A DNA stretch of 64,000 bases from Nonomuraea solani (lineage in GTDB: Bacteria > Actinomycetota > Actinomycetes > Streptosporangiales > Streptosporangiaceae): the NCBI RefSeq assembly GCF_900108335.1, contig NZ_FNVT01000003.1, positions 894,554 to 958,553 of the forward strand, read 5' to 3'. How positions within the stretch are numbered: the first letter of the stretch is position 1; each line of letters starts with the position of its first letter. Below the pieces are notes generated by a model that was given only the letters and a program-made list of their open reading frames with translations, did no database searches and was not told where the DNA came from. The translations under genes and the position numbers were made by a program. Below, piece by piece: positions 1 to 8,126 of the stretch.

Positions 1-756
1 CACCTTCCTGATCGCGAAGATCGACTCGGCCCGATCCTGCACGGTTTCGCCGATGCCGATCAGGACGCCGGTGGTGAACGGCACGTTCGTGCGGCCCGCG
101 TCCTCCAGCACGCGCAGCCGCACGGCCGGGTCCTTGTCGGGCGAGCCGTAGTGGGCCTGGCCCTTCTCCTCGAACAACCGCCGCGACGTCGTCTCCAGCA
201 TCATTCCCATCGACGGCGCGACCGGCTTGAGCCGCTGGAAGTCCTTCCAGCTCAGCACCCCCGGGTTGAGATGCGGCAGCAGCCCGGTCTCCTCCAGCAC
301 CCTGATCGCCATGGCCCGCACATAGGACAACGTGTCGTCATAGCCGTGCGCGTCGAGCCACTCCCTGGCCTGGTGCCACCGGTCCTCCGGCCGGTCCCCC
401 AGGGTGAACAGCGCCTCCTTGCACCCCATCGCCGCACCCTGCCGGGCGATCTCCAGCACCTCGTCGGGGCTCAGGAACGGGGCGGGCAGCTTGTGCGGCG
501 CGGTGGCGAACGTACAGTAACCACAGCGATCCCGGCAGAGCCGGGTCAACGGGATGAACACCTTGCGGCTGTAGGTGATGATCCCCTCACGGCCGGCCGC
601 CTTCAGCCCGGCGTCACGCACGCGGGAAGCGTGATCGAGCAGCGTGTCGAGGTGCCCGTCCCGGGCGTGGAGCAGGACGGTCGCCTCGGTGACGTCAAGG
701 GTCTTGCCGTCCCTGGCGCGCGCGAGGGCGCGGCGGAGCGCGGAGTCAGAACTCAT
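1..756 (-). CDS. fbiC: FO synthase, CofG-like N-terminal half (partial)
   Basis: Radical SAM enzyme of coenzyme F420 biosynthesis that makes the deazaflavin FO from tyrosine and a pyrimidine intermediate. The reverse strand encodes the first 252 residues. The radical SAM cluster motif C-x3-C-x2-C is visible as CRDRCGYC near residue 73, followed by the family-typical TFATAPHKL region. Only the CofG-like part lies inside the window; actinobacterial FbiC is normally about 850 residues with a CofH half, which would continue to the left of position 1. The ATG at 754-756 is preceded by TACTGT six bases upstream, suggesting a leaderless start. It fits the LLM flavoenzyme at 33156, a family that often uses F420. 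Confidence 0.9.
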   Translation of the reverse strand, partial: MSSDSALRRALARARDGKTLDVTEATVLLHARDGHLDTLLDHASRVRDAGLKAAGREGIITYSRKVFIPLTRLCRDRCGYCTFATAPHKLPAPFLSPDEVLEIARQGAAMGCKEALFTLGDRPEDRWHQAREWLDAHGYDDTLSYVRAMAIRVLEETGLLPHLNPGVLSWKDFQRLKPVAPSMGMMLETTSRRLFEEKGQAHYGSPDKDPAVRLRVLEDAGRTNVPFTTGVLIGIGETVQDRAESIFAIRKV

Positions 757-762
757 AGAGGC

Positions 763-768
763 ACAGTA
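763..768 (-). promoter_or_regulatory. -10-like TACTGT of leaderless fbiC start
   Basis: On the reverse strand TACTGT lies exactly six bases before the ATG of fbiC. This TANNNT-N6-start arrangement recurs in the window and is the usual geometry of leaderless actinobacterial transcripts. Inferred from sequence only. Confidence 0.45.
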
Positions 769-805
769 CGTCGGGCTGAGTTCGCCACGCGCACCCAGGG
801 TGGCG

Positions 806-1699
806 TCAGAAGGCCCGGTAGTCGCGCACGCTCATCCGGGGTCCCCGCGCGGGCGGGCGCAGACCGGTGAGCCAGACGAGCACCGTGGCGCGATGCCGAT
901 GCCCCGCGTACGGCTCCAGCAGCCGCAACATCCCCGGGTCGTCGGTCTTCTCCCCGGTCAGCGCGTAGCCGACCAGCTTGGCCAGGTGGAAGTCGCCCAC
1001 GCTCACCGCGTCGGGGTCACCGAACGCGCGCTGGCGGATCTCGGCCGACGTCCACACCCCGATGCCGGGCAGCGCGCGCAGCAGCCGGTCGAGCTCGCGC
1101 GTGGACGCGGCGGCCTCCAGCTTGGCGGCGTGCCAGGCGGCGGTGGCGATCGTCCGGGCGCGGACGGCCTCGGCGCCCGCGCGGTGCCAGTGCCAGCTCG
1201 GGATCTGCCGCCACACCTCGGGCTCGGGCACCACCCGCATTCCCTCGGGCGCCGGCCCTGGCGCCGGGTCGCCGTACCGCCGCAGCAGCCACCGCCAGGC
1301 CCGCCACGCCTCCTGCCCGACGACCTTCTGCTCCAGCACGGCGGGGACCAGGGCCTCCATGACCCGCCCCGTCCGGCCGATCCGCAACCCCGGATGCCTC
1401 CGGTACGCCTCCGCCAGGACGTCGTGCTCGGCTCTGAACCCCGTGACGTCGTCGTCCGCCCCCACGAGCCCCGGCAACATCTCCAGCGCCCACTCGGCGC
1501 CGGGCCCCCACGCCTGCCCGTGCACATGGCCGCCGCCGGCGCTCACCCGCAGCGTGCACGGCCCGCCGGGCGTCCTGGACGTGCGCCACACGGCGCCGTC
1601 GGCGCTCTGCCGCCAGGTGGGGTCACCGCCGCCGCGCTTGTGCGGCTGCAGCGCCAGCCCGACGTCCAGCGGCCCGTCGGGCACCCACCTGCGCTCCAT
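806..1699 (-). CDS. DNA-3-methyladenine glycosylase-like (AlkA/HhH-GPD) protein
   Basis: Probable base-excision repair glycosylase of the HhH-GPD superfamily, 297 residues from the ATG at 1697-1699. The helix-hairpin-helix appears as [12 protein letters not shown], and the catalytic aspartate is expected in the following VSVGDFHL segment. The N-terminal part resembles the AlkA non-catalytic domain. An upstream in-frame GTG at 1702 (GTG-ATG) is an alternative start; longer upstream extensions read through repeat-rich non-coding DNA and were not adopted. It stands alone between fbiC and the nucleotidyltransferase gene, with no obvious operon partner. Confidence 0.82.
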   Translation of the reverse strand: MERRWVPDGPLDVGLALQPHKRGGGDPTWRQSADGAVWRTSRTPGGPCTLRVSAGGGHVHGQAWGPGAEWALEMLPGLVGADDDVTGFRAEHDVLAEAYRRHPGLRIGRTGRVMEALVPAVLEQKVVGQEAWRAWRWLLRRYGDPAPGPAPEGMRVVPEPEVWRQIPSWHWHRAGAEAVRARTIATAAWHAAKLEAAASTRELDRLLRALPGIGVWTSAEIRQRAFGDPDAVSVGDFHLAKLVGYALTGEKTDDPGMLRLLEPYAGHRHRATVLVWLTGLRPPARGPRMSVRDYRAF

Positions 1700-1747
1700 C
1701 ACGTGTCCAGTCTGCCCGGACAGAGACCCTGGTCGAAACCGGCACAA

Positions 1748-1800
1748 AAACCGGCGCCGGACCAGCACGGAAACCGGCGCCGAACCCGCGCCGGACCAGC
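1748..1800. repeat. Interleaved short direct repeats between two genes
   Basis: The 115-bp gap upstream of the glycosylase gene holds AAACCGGCGCCG at 1748-1759 and 1771-1782, and GCGCCGGACCAGC at 1754-1766 and 1788-1800. The copies are exact. This may be a replication-slippage product or a transcriptional end region of the gene starting at 2909; the function is unknown. Confidence 0.6.
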
Positions 1801-1814
1801 GCTGGAACCGGGTG

Positions 1815-2909
1815 TCAGACGTCGCTGGAGTAGCGCACCGCCCGCTCAGGCAGCTCGACCCCCGGCCAGATCCGCACGCCGTTCTGCAGCTCGTTGCCCG
1901 GCCCGACCACCGCTCCGTCGCCGATCACCGCGTCGTGCACCACCGTGCCCGCGCAGATCCGCGCCCCCCGGCCGACCACGGAGTCGGTCACGGAGGCGCC
2001 CGCCTCGACCACGCAGTCGTCGCTCAGCACCGAGCCCACCACCGAGGCGCCCGCCTCGACCACGGCCCGCGCGCCGACCGCCGTGCCACCACGCACCTTG
2101 GCCTCGGGCGAGACCAGGGCGCCGTCGAGCGCCAGGTATTCGCCGGTGGCGCCGGGCAGCGCGGGCGAGGCCAGCCGGCCCAGCACCAGGTCGCGCGAGC
2201 CTCGTACGAACGCGGCGGGGGTGCCGACGTCGAGCCAGTAGGTGCGGTCGGCGTAACCCAGCACGAGCTCGCCCGACTCGATCAGCCCGGGGAACGTCTC
2301 GCGCTCCACCGACACCACCTCGTCGCGCGGGATCGAGTCGATCACCGATCGGGTGAAGACGTAGCACCCGGCGTTGATCCGGTTGGTCACCGGGTTGGGC
2401 GTCTTCTCCAGGAACGCGGTCACGCGCCCCGCCTCGTCGGTCGGCACGCAGCCGAACCGGGAGGGATCGTCCACTTCTGTCAAATGGAGCGTTACAGCGG
2501 CCTGCCGCGCTCGATGAAGACGCACTTGCTCGCCGATGTCGTGGCCGGAGAGGATGTCGCCGTTCAAGATCAGAACGGGGTCGTCGGGCCCGGCGGTGAG
2601 CGCCTCGCCGGCGTTGCGGATCGCGCCGCCGGTGCCGAGCGGGGTCTCTTCCGTCATGTATTCGAGCGAGAGCCCGAACGCCGTCCCGTCACCGAAGGCG
2701 GGCTCGAACATCGCCGCCTTGTACGAGGTCGCGAACACGATGCGGCGCACACCGAAAGATCGTGCGCGGGCCAGCTGGTGGGCCAGGAACGGCACTCCGG
2801 CGGTCGGCAGCAGCGGCTTGGGCGTGCCCAGTGTCAGCGGACGCAGGCGCGTGCCCTGCCCCCCGACCAGGAGGATCGCCTCGAGGTCTGGCAAAGAGCT
2901 CTCCATCAC
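1815..2909 (-). CDS. manB: Mannose-1-phosphate guanylyltransferase-like nucleotidyltransferase
   Basis: Sugar-phosphate nucleotidyltransferase, probably making GDP-mannose from mannose-1-phosphate and GTP for glycoconjugate assembly. The N-terminus carries the GGQGTRLRP signature, a KPLLP motif and LNGDIL as metal-site region. The C-terminal 110 residues form imperfect hexapeptide repeats typical of a left-handed beta-helix. Length (364 aa) matches the actinobacterial ManB/GDP-mannose pyrophosphorylase type. The GTG at 2907-2909 is directly followed by ATG; TAACCT lies six bases before the GTG, suggesting a leaderless start. It follows a GT4 gene on the same strand. The symbol follows the mycobacterial usage; the sugar specificity is not proven by sequence. 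Confidence 0.8.
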   Translation of the reverse strand: MMESSLPDLEAILLVGGQGTRLRPLTLGTPKPLLPTAGVPFLAHQLARARSFGVRRIVFATSYKAAMFEPAFGDGTAFGLSLEYMTEETPLGTGGAIRNAGEALTAGPDDPVLILNGDILSGHDIGEQVRLHRARQAAVTLHLTEVDDPSRFGCVPTDEAGRVTAFLEKTPNPVTNRINAGCYVFTRSVIDSIPRDEVVSVERETFPGLIESGELVLGYADRTYWLDVGTPAAFVRGSRDLVLGRLASPALPGATGEYLALDGALVSPEAKVRGGTAVGARAVVEAGASVVGSVLSDDCVVEAGASVTDSVVGRGARICAGTVVHDAVIGDGAVVGPGNELQNGVRIWPGVELPERAVRYSSDV

Positions 2910-2915
2910 TCCGTG

Positions 2916-2921
2916 AGGTTA
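2916..2921 (-). promoter_or_regulatory. -10-like TAACCT before manB-like gene
   Basis: TAACCT on the reverse strand is six bases from the GTG start at 2909, the same leaderless geometry as at fbiC. Confidence 0.4.
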
Positions 2922-2926
2922 CCGAA

Positions 2927-4042
2927 CTATTCGATTGCGCGTTGATAGGAGCTGAGGTGCGCCTCCGCGGAGGCGTCCCAGGTGAACTCGCGGGCTCTTG
3001 CCAGCCCCGCCTCCTGCAACTGCCCTCTTCGATCGGAAGAGGCGAGCAGTTGCCCGAGTGCCATGGCGATGCTGTCGGCGTCCGGCTCAGTGTAGGCGAC
3101 CGCGTCACCACCCACTTCGGGCAGCGAGCTGCGGTGCGTGGTCAGCACCGGGGCGCCGCAGGCCATGGCCTCCAGCACCGGCAGCCCGAACCCCTCGCCG
3201 CGCGACGGGAAGGCCACCACGAGCGCCCCGCCCAGGAACCCGGGCAGGTCGGGCGCGCGCAGGTAGCCGGGCCGCACGACCTTGACGGTGGCTTCCACCT
3301 CTCGGCAGGCCGCGTCCACGTCGTCCTCGTGCACGCCACCTCCCAGCACCAGCGCGGGCGGCTTGTCCAGCCGCTTCACGGCGGCGGCGAAGCCACGGAT
3401 GAGGTTGGGAACGTTCTTACGAGGGTCGAGCGCGCCCAGGAAGGCCACGTAGGGCTGGCCGTGCAGGCCGATCCGCAGGGCGGTCCTGCGGATCTCCTCC
3501 TCGCTCGGCGGATGGAACTGCGCCAGGTCGACGCCGTGGTAGGCGACGTCGATGCGGGTCGGGTCGGCCGACAGCACGCGGACGAGCTCGTCCCTGGTCG
3601 CCTTGGACGGCACGATCACCCGCCGGGCGTGGCGCACCGCGGTGCGGGTGGCCGAGCGGAAGAACGACGCCCGCGGCGACTGCTGGTCGGGCTCGGTGAA
3701 CCAGGTCGCGTCGTGCACCGTCACGACGGTCGGCAGGCCCGAGCTGAGCGGGATGGAGTAGTAGGGCGCGTGGATCACGTCGGCCCCGGCCTTCCGGGCG
3801 AGCAGCGGCAGTCCGGTCTGCTCCCAGGCGAGCCGGGCGGCTCTGTTGGTGATCGCGACAGGCCCGGGGATGACCCGGGCGGACGGCGCGAGGCGCCGGT
3901 ATCGTTCGGCTTCCGATCGCTGGCAGACCACGGCGAGGTCCGCACCGGCCTGATGGAGCGCGGCCACCAGTCCGTCCACGTATCGGATCAATGCTCCGCG
4001 GTCCGCGGGGACCGCCGCCGCATCGACGAGCACACGAGGCAT
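2927..4042 (-). CDS. GT4-family glycosyltransferase
   Basis: Predicted retaining glycosyltransferase with GT-B fold, 371 residues. The C-terminal nucleotide-sugar binding region is clear: SRGEGFGLPVLEAMACGAPVL contains the E-x7-E type motif of GT4 enzymes, and VAFLGALDPRKN begins the second Rossmann domain. The ATG at 4042 (MPRVLVDAAA) starts the first beta strand and has GGGGAG about eleven bases upstream, so it is preferred over an in-frame start at 4069. The neighbouring manB-like gene suggests a GDP-mannose donor and a mannosyltransferase role, which is inference from context. Confidence 0.82.
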   Translation of the reverse strand: MPRVLVDAAAVPADRGALIRYVDGLVAALHQAGADLAVVCQRSEAERYRRLAPSARVIPGPVAITNRAARLAWEQTGLPLLARKAGADVIHAPYYSIPLSSGLPTVVTVHDATWFTEPDQQSPRASFFRSATRTAVRHARRVIVPSKATRDELVRVLSADPTRIDVAYHGVDLAQFHPPSEEEIRRTALRIGLHGQPYVAFLGALDPRKNVPNLIRGFAAAVKRLDKPPALVLGGGVHEDDVDAACREVEATVKVVRPGYLRAPDLPGFLGGALVVAFPSRGEGFGLPVLEAMACGAPVLTTHRSSLPEVGGDAVAYTEPDADSIAMALGQLLASSDRRGQLQEAGLARAREFTWDASAEAHLSSYQRAIE

Positions 4043-4135
4043 ACGAAGATCTTCTCCCCTCAAGATCAACGTGGGACCGGGCGTCCCCCTCTAAAGTTCA
4101 GCTTATGACCAGCCTCCCCTAAATCGTGGGCCAAA

Positions 4136-5044
4136 TCACACCGAGTCGCGACGCGCCGCAATTCCCGCCAAGCCTGCGCAGATCAGATCCCCCACGATGA
4201 TGACAATGCGGGATGAAAGGGCCACTGCAATTGCAGCGCCCTGATCCAGTTGCGGCGCCAGCACCGCAACCATGGCCACTTCACGCACTCCCGCGCCCGC
4301 CGGCACGACGAAGGTCAGGATGCCCAGGCACCACGACATCGCGAACGCGCCGACCGCGAAGAGGAGTCCGCCCTGCGGCGCGATCAGATAGAGGTGCACG
4401 CCGTAGGAGACCCAGCCGGCCAGCGCCCAGCCGAGCGCGGTGAGCATGCCGCGCCGGGTCAGCGGGCGTTCGAGCGGCTCACGCTTGAGCTTGCGCAGGG
4501 CGAAGCCGATGACGCCGTTGACGACCTTCGGTTCGAGCAGCACCACCAGCAGCGGCAGGAACAGCAGCAGCCAGCCGTAGCGGTCCCAGCCGAGCGTGAC
4601 CAGCGTGACCAGCAGGCCGGTGGCCAGCTGGATGGGCATCATCAGGAAGAACGCCGCCGCGCTGCGCGTGCGGGGCACGCCGAGCTCGCGGCCCATCTCC
4701 ATCTGGGCGAGCATGGGCCAGACGGTGCCGGGGATGTATTTGCCGAGCTGGCCCACGAAGAACACCTTGGCCGCGGGCCGCGCCGGCAGCGGTGAGCCGA
4801 GGTCGGCCAGCAGGGTGCGCCAGGTGAGCATGGCCCCCAGCAGCGCCGCGACCACGGCGACCAGCGACCCGGTCAGCGCGGGCCACGACAGCCGGGCGAA
4901 CCCGGCCACCACCGCGTCCCACTGCCCGGCCACCGCGTACGCGCCGAACCCGAGGGCCACGGCGAGGAACCCGAACCGCAGGAGCCGGCGCGGCCACGAA
5001 CGCCGCGGAATGGCGGCCGGCTCCCCCACGACGTCCTGGCTCAC
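4136..5044 (-). CDS. Flippase-like / LPG-synthase TM-domain membrane protein
   Basis: Integral membrane protein of 302 residues with about eight hydrophobic segments, matching the lysylphosphatidylglycerol synthase transmembrane-region (UPF0104) family. The family motif FVGQLGKYIPGTVWP and the late VVPAGAGVRE segment are both present. No cytosolic aminoacyl-transferase domain is attached, so it is more likely a glycolipid flippase-type protein than an LPG synthase. It starts at a GTG overlapping the TGA of the methyltransferase gene (GTGA, 4 bp), which implies translational coupling. A paralogue lies at 8127-9095. Confidence 0.8.
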   Translation of the reverse strand: MSQDVVGEPAAIPRRSWPRRLLRFGFLAVALGFGAYAVAGQWDAVVAGFARLSWPALTGSLVAVVAALLGAMLTWRTLLADLGSPLPARPAAKVFFVGQLGKYIPGTVWPMLAQMEMGRELGVPRTRSAAAFFLMMPIQLATGLLVTLVTLGWDRYGWLLLFLPLLVVLLEPKVVNGVIGFALRKLKREPLERPLTRRGMLTALGWALAGWVSYGVHLYLIAPQGGLLFAVGAFAMSWCLGILTFVVPAGAGVREVAMVAVLAPQLDQGAAIAVALSSRIVIIVGDLICAGLAGIAARRDSV

Positions 5045-5868
5045 AGCGGGCGGACCCGCTCGGGCGGCTGCGGCAGCGCCGCCCCGGCCGGTGGCCGCGG
5101 GGTCTTGGTGGCCACCCACAGGTATGTCGGCACCACCGGCAGCAGCAACCTGAGCACCTCGCGCGGGGTCCGCGACAGCACGGCCTTGACCACCCTGCCC
5201 GGCAGCCCGGGGAACAGCTCGCCGCCCGCGAACCGGGTGGGCGTGGCCAGCACGGGGAAGGTGTAGTCCCATACGTGGAAGGCGCGCAGCATCTTGCGCA
5301 GCCCGCGCCGCGTCCTGAAACGCTCGTAGTAGTGGTCGGCCCGCCCGGTCGCCCGCACGTAGCGGTCGGCCAGCGCGGGCGGCAGGTAGGACAGGAACGG
5401 CAGCTTGTAGTGCGGCTCCATCACGCCCAGCCGGTTGCCGAGCCCGAGGTAGAGCACCCCGTCGTCGGACAGCACCCGGTGCATCTCGGCCACCACGGAG
5501 TCGGGGTCGACCACGTGCTCGTAGATGTGGTTGAAGACCAGCACGTCGATCGAGCCGTCGGGGAACGGCAGCGCCGTGCCGTCGCCGCACACGAACGCCA
5601 CCCGCTCGCCGAACCGGTCGGCGGCCTTGCGCAGCCCGGGGACGTCGATGTCGATGCCCAGCGTGTGCCCGGCCCCGGCCTTGGCCAGCTCGTCGGCGAT
5701 GAACCCGGCGGAGCAGCCCACGTCGCCCACGGTCAGCCCGGCGAGCGGTCCCTGGAAGTGTTCCAGCACCGCGATGATCTTCGCCGCCTTCCGCCTGCGC
5801 TTCTCCTCGTCGAGCATGGCGGACTGGAACTCTGAGTATTCGAGCTGTGCGACCCGTTGCTTCCCCAC
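5041..5868 (-). CDS. Class I SAM-dependent methyltransferase
   Basis: 275-residue methyltransferase with the Rossmann motif I VGDVGCSAGFIADEL, an acidic ribose-binding strand GIDIDV, and the post-motif GDGTALPFPDGSID; NHIYEHV is typical of Methyltransf_11 enzymes. The substrate is unknown; its coupling with a flippase-like membrane protein suggests an envelope glycolipid or polyprenyl-linked glycan. I chose the GTG at 5866-5868 because TACGGT lies eight bases upstream (leaderless pattern); a TTG at 5910 would add fourteen unconserved-looking residues. Confidence 0.83.
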   Translation of the reverse strand: MGKQRVAQLEYSEFQSAMLDEEKRRRKAAKIIAVLEHFQGPLAGLTVGDVGCSAGFIADELAKAGAGHTLGIDIDVPGLRKAADRFGERVAFVCGDGTALPFPDGSIDVLVFNHIYEHVVDPDSVVAEMHRVLSDDGVLYLGLGNRLGVMEPHYKLPFLSYLPPALADRYVRATGRADHYYERFRTRRGLRKMLRAFHVWDYTFPVLATPTRFAGGELFPGLPGRVVKAVLSRTPREVLRLLLPVVPTYLWVATKTPRPPAGAALPQPPERVRPL

Positions 5869-5876
5869 GGTTCCCC

Positions 5877-5882
5877 ACCGTA
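5877..5882 (-). promoter_or_regulatory. -10-like TACGGT before methyltransferase gene
   Basis: Reverse-strand TACGGT eight bases upstream of GTG 5868; supports that start and a short or absent leader. Confidence 0.35.
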
Positions 5883-5973
5883 CCGACCTCCGCACCGCCC
5901 TCTGCGCCAAACCGGCGTCAAACGGCTTTGGTACGGTGGCCGACCTGGCACGACACGGACGGATGGGGACGAA

Positions 5974-7044
5974 GTGGCGCTATTCGACAAGATTCGCGGT
6001 GAGTTCGTCGATATCGTCGAATGGCTGGACGACAGCCGCGACACCCTCGTCTGGCGCTTCCCCCGCTACGAGAACGAGATCAAGATGGGTGCCCGGCTCG
6101 TCGTCCGCGAGTCGCAGGTCGCCGTCTTCGTCAACGAGGGCCGGATCGCCGACGCGTTCGGGCCGGGGACGTACACGCTGGAGACCAGGAACCTGCCGAT
6201 CCTGTCGACCTTGAAGGGCTGGAAGCACGGGTTCCACTCGCCGTTCAAGGCCGAGGTGTACTTCGTCGGCACCCGCCAGTACGCCGACTTCAAGTGGGGC
6301 ACGCAGAACCCGATCATGGTGCGCGACCCCGAGTTCGGGCCGGTGCGGCTGCGGGCGTTCGGCGCGTACGCCGCCAGGGTGACCGACGCCCCGGCCCTGC
6401 TGCGGGAGCTGGCGGGGACCGACGGCCAATTCCGTACCGAGGAGGTGGAGGGCTACCTGCGCCAGATGGTCGTGGGCCGGCTCGCCCACGCCCTCGCCAC
6501 CACCGGCCTGCCGGTCCTCGACCTGGCGGCCGACCAGCACGAGATGGGGCGGCGGCTGGCCGAGGCGCTGACCGCCGACCTGGCCGGGGTGGGCCTGGCG
6601 ATCCCGGCCTTCACGATCGAGAACATCTCGCTGCCGCCCGAGGTGGAGCGCGCGCTGGACAAGCGGTCGAAGATGGGGATCGTGGGCGACCTCGGGGACT
6701 ACACGCGCTTCCAGGCGGCCGAGGCGCTGGAGAACGCGGGCGGCGCCGCCGACGGCATGGGCCTGGGTGTGGGCCTGGGTGTGGGCATCGCGGCGGGCCG
6801 GCAGATGGCGGACGCGCTCACACCACCGGCGGGCCCGCCGCCGCTTCCCCGGCCCGCCCAGTGGTTTCTCGGGGTGGACGGCGAGCGGCTCGGCCCGTTC
6901 GAGGCGGCCGACCTGCCCGCCGCCGGTCTCACCCCCGACGTGCTCGTCTGGAGGACCGGGATGCCGCAGTGGGTGCCCGCCGGCGACGTACCCGAACTGG
7001 CCGCCCTGCTGAACACCGGCCCGCCCCCGCTCCCACCCGTCTGA
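5974..7044 (+). CDS. SPFH-domain protein with C-terminal GYF_2 domain
   Basis: 356-residue protein of the bacterial SPFH/YdjI-like group (annotated in databases as virion-core-protein-like). The SPFH body runs through about residue 260, with AFGAYAARVTDAPALLREL and a glycine-rich GLGVGLGVGIAAG stretch that may be a membrane-proximal loop. The last 60 residues (WFLGVDGERLGPF ... GMPQWVPA) fit a GYF_2/DUF4339 domain. The GTG start at 5974 has GGGGAC just upstream. It is followed 17 bp later by a zinc-ribbon membrane protein, the common genomic partner of this family. The biochemical role is unknown; membrane-microdomain scaffolding is a family-level inference. Confidence 0.78.
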   Translation: MALFDKIRGEFVDIVEWLDDSRDTLVWRFPRYENEIKMGARLVVRESQVAVFVNEGRIADAFGPGTYTLETRNLPILSTLKGWKHGFHSPFKAEVYFVGTRQYADFKWGTQNPIMVRDPEFGPVRLRAFGAYAARVTDAPALLRELAGTDGQFRTEEVEGYLRQMVVGRLAHALATTGLPVLDLAADQHEMGRRLAEALTADLAGVGLAIPAFTIENISLPPEVERALDKRSKMGIVGDLGDYTRFQAAEALENAGGAADGMGLGVGLGVGIAAGRQMADALTPPAGPPPLPRPAQWFLGVDGERLGPFEAADLPAAGLTPDVLVWRTGMPQWVPAGDVPELAALLNTGPPPLPPV

Positions 7045-7061
7045 CCCGCAGGAGTCCCCGA

Positions 7062-8117
7062 ATGACCACTCGCCCCTGCGCGGGCTGCGGCGCGGGCGTG
7101 GCGTTCGCCCCCGGCACCTCGGTCCTGCGCTGCCCCTACTGCGGCCTGGAGCAGCAGATCGCCCCGGCCGCCGGGCACGTACGCGAGTTCTCCTACGACG
7201 CCTTCCTGGCCAAGCCGCGCGTGCGGACCCTGGCGCCGCACCGGTTCGCCTGCCCGGGCTGCGCCGCCCGCACGGAGAGCGACGCGATCTCCAAGATCTG
7301 CCAGTTCTGCGGCACCGTCCTGATCGCCGACACCGCCGCCGACGCCCAGATCGCCCCCGAGGCCGTGCTCCCGTTCGCGCTGGACAGGAACGGCGCCAGG
7401 ACCGCGCTGCGCGCCTGGGTGAAGAGCCGCTGGTTCGCCCCGAACCGCCTCAAGAAGGTCAGCGAGGCGGAGTCGATGAAGAGCACGTACCTGCCGCACT
7501 GGACGTTCGACGCGGGCACCGTCTCCGACTACGTCGGCCGGCGCGGCGTGCACTACTGGGTGACCGAGAGCTACACCTCGAACGGCCGGCGGAGGACCCG
7601 ACGGGTGCGCAAGACCCGCTGGCACCCGGCCGCCGGCCGGGTGACGCGCCACTTCGACGACGTCCTGGTCGCCGCCACGGCCCAGGTGCCCAGGGAGCGG
7701 CTGGACAAGCTGAAGCCCTGGCCGCTGGAGCGCGCCGTCCCTTTTCACCCGAGCTACGTGGCCGGGCACCACAGCCTGCGCTACGACACCGAGCCCCAGA
7801 CCGGCCTGGAGCACGCCAAGGTCGTCATGGCCGGGGTCATCCAGGGCGACTGCCGCCGGGACATCGGCGGTGACGTGCAGCGGGTGCACTCGGTGAACAC
7901 CTCCTACTCCGACGTCATGTTCAAGCTGGTGTTGCTGCCGGTGTGGACGGGCAACTACCTGTTCGCCGGCAAGACGTACCAGGTGCTGATCAACGGGATG
8001 AACGGTGAGGTCCAGGGCGATCGGCCGTACAGCATCATCAAGATCGTCTTGGCCGTGCTCGCCGCGCTGATTCTCGTCGCGGGCGTCGTCTGGCTTTACC
8101 AGGTGAACCGCGCGTAG
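7062..8117 (+). CDS. Double zinc-ribbon, C-terminal TM protein (SPFH partner)
   Basis: 351-residue protein starting at ATG 7062 with AGGAG seven bases upstream. Two zinc ribbons are visible at the N-terminus: CAGCG...CPYC (about residues 6-30) and CPGC...CQFC (about 63-86). The middle is a beta-rich domain of unknown function with many aromatic residues. A single transmembrane helix (IIKIVLAVLAALILVAGVVWLY) ends the protein five residues from the C-terminus, placing the ribbons in the cytoplasm. It is co-oriented and closely spaced with the SPFH gene, so the two products probably act together at the membrane. Confidence 0.72.
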   Translation: MTTRPCAGCGAGVAFAPGTSVLRCPYCGLEQQIAPAAGHVREFSYDAFLAKPRVRTLAPHRFACPGCAARTESDAISKICQFCGTVLIADTAADAQIAPEAVLPFALDRNGARTALRAWVKSRWFAPNRLKKVSEAESMKSTYLPHWTFDAGTVSDYVGRRGVHYWVTESYTSNGRRRTRRVRKTRWHPAAGRVTRHFDDVLVAATAQVPRERLDKLKPWPLERAVPFHPSYVAGHHSLRYDTEPQTGLEHAKVVMAGVIQGDCRRDIGGDVQRVHSVNTSYSDVMFKLVLLPVWTGNYLFAGKTYQVLINGMNGEVQGDRPYSIIKIVLAVLAALILVAGVVWLYQVNRA

Positions 8118-8120
8118 CCT
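8115..8120 (+). promoter_or_regulatory. -10-like TAGCCT before flippase-like gene
   Basis: TAGCCT ends six bases before ATG 8127 and overlaps the stop codon of the preceding gene; no Shine-Dalgarno sequence is present, which fits a leaderless transcript. Confidence 0.35.
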
Positions 8121-8126
8121 GAGCCA

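Noticed and set aside
4060..4100. GGGAC/GTCCC stem between two minus-strand genes as terminator
   Set aside because: Only five base pairs, too weak to call.
4136..5878. 580-codon continuous minus-strand frame
   Set aside because: Its first half is an arginine/alanine-rich shadow of the methyltransferase gene; the real membrane protein starts at GTG 5044 with a GTGA overlap.
6761..6795. GTGGGCCTGGGT tandem repeat
   Set aside because: Encodes the Gly/Val/Leu loop of the SPFH protein in frame; ordinary coding low complexity.
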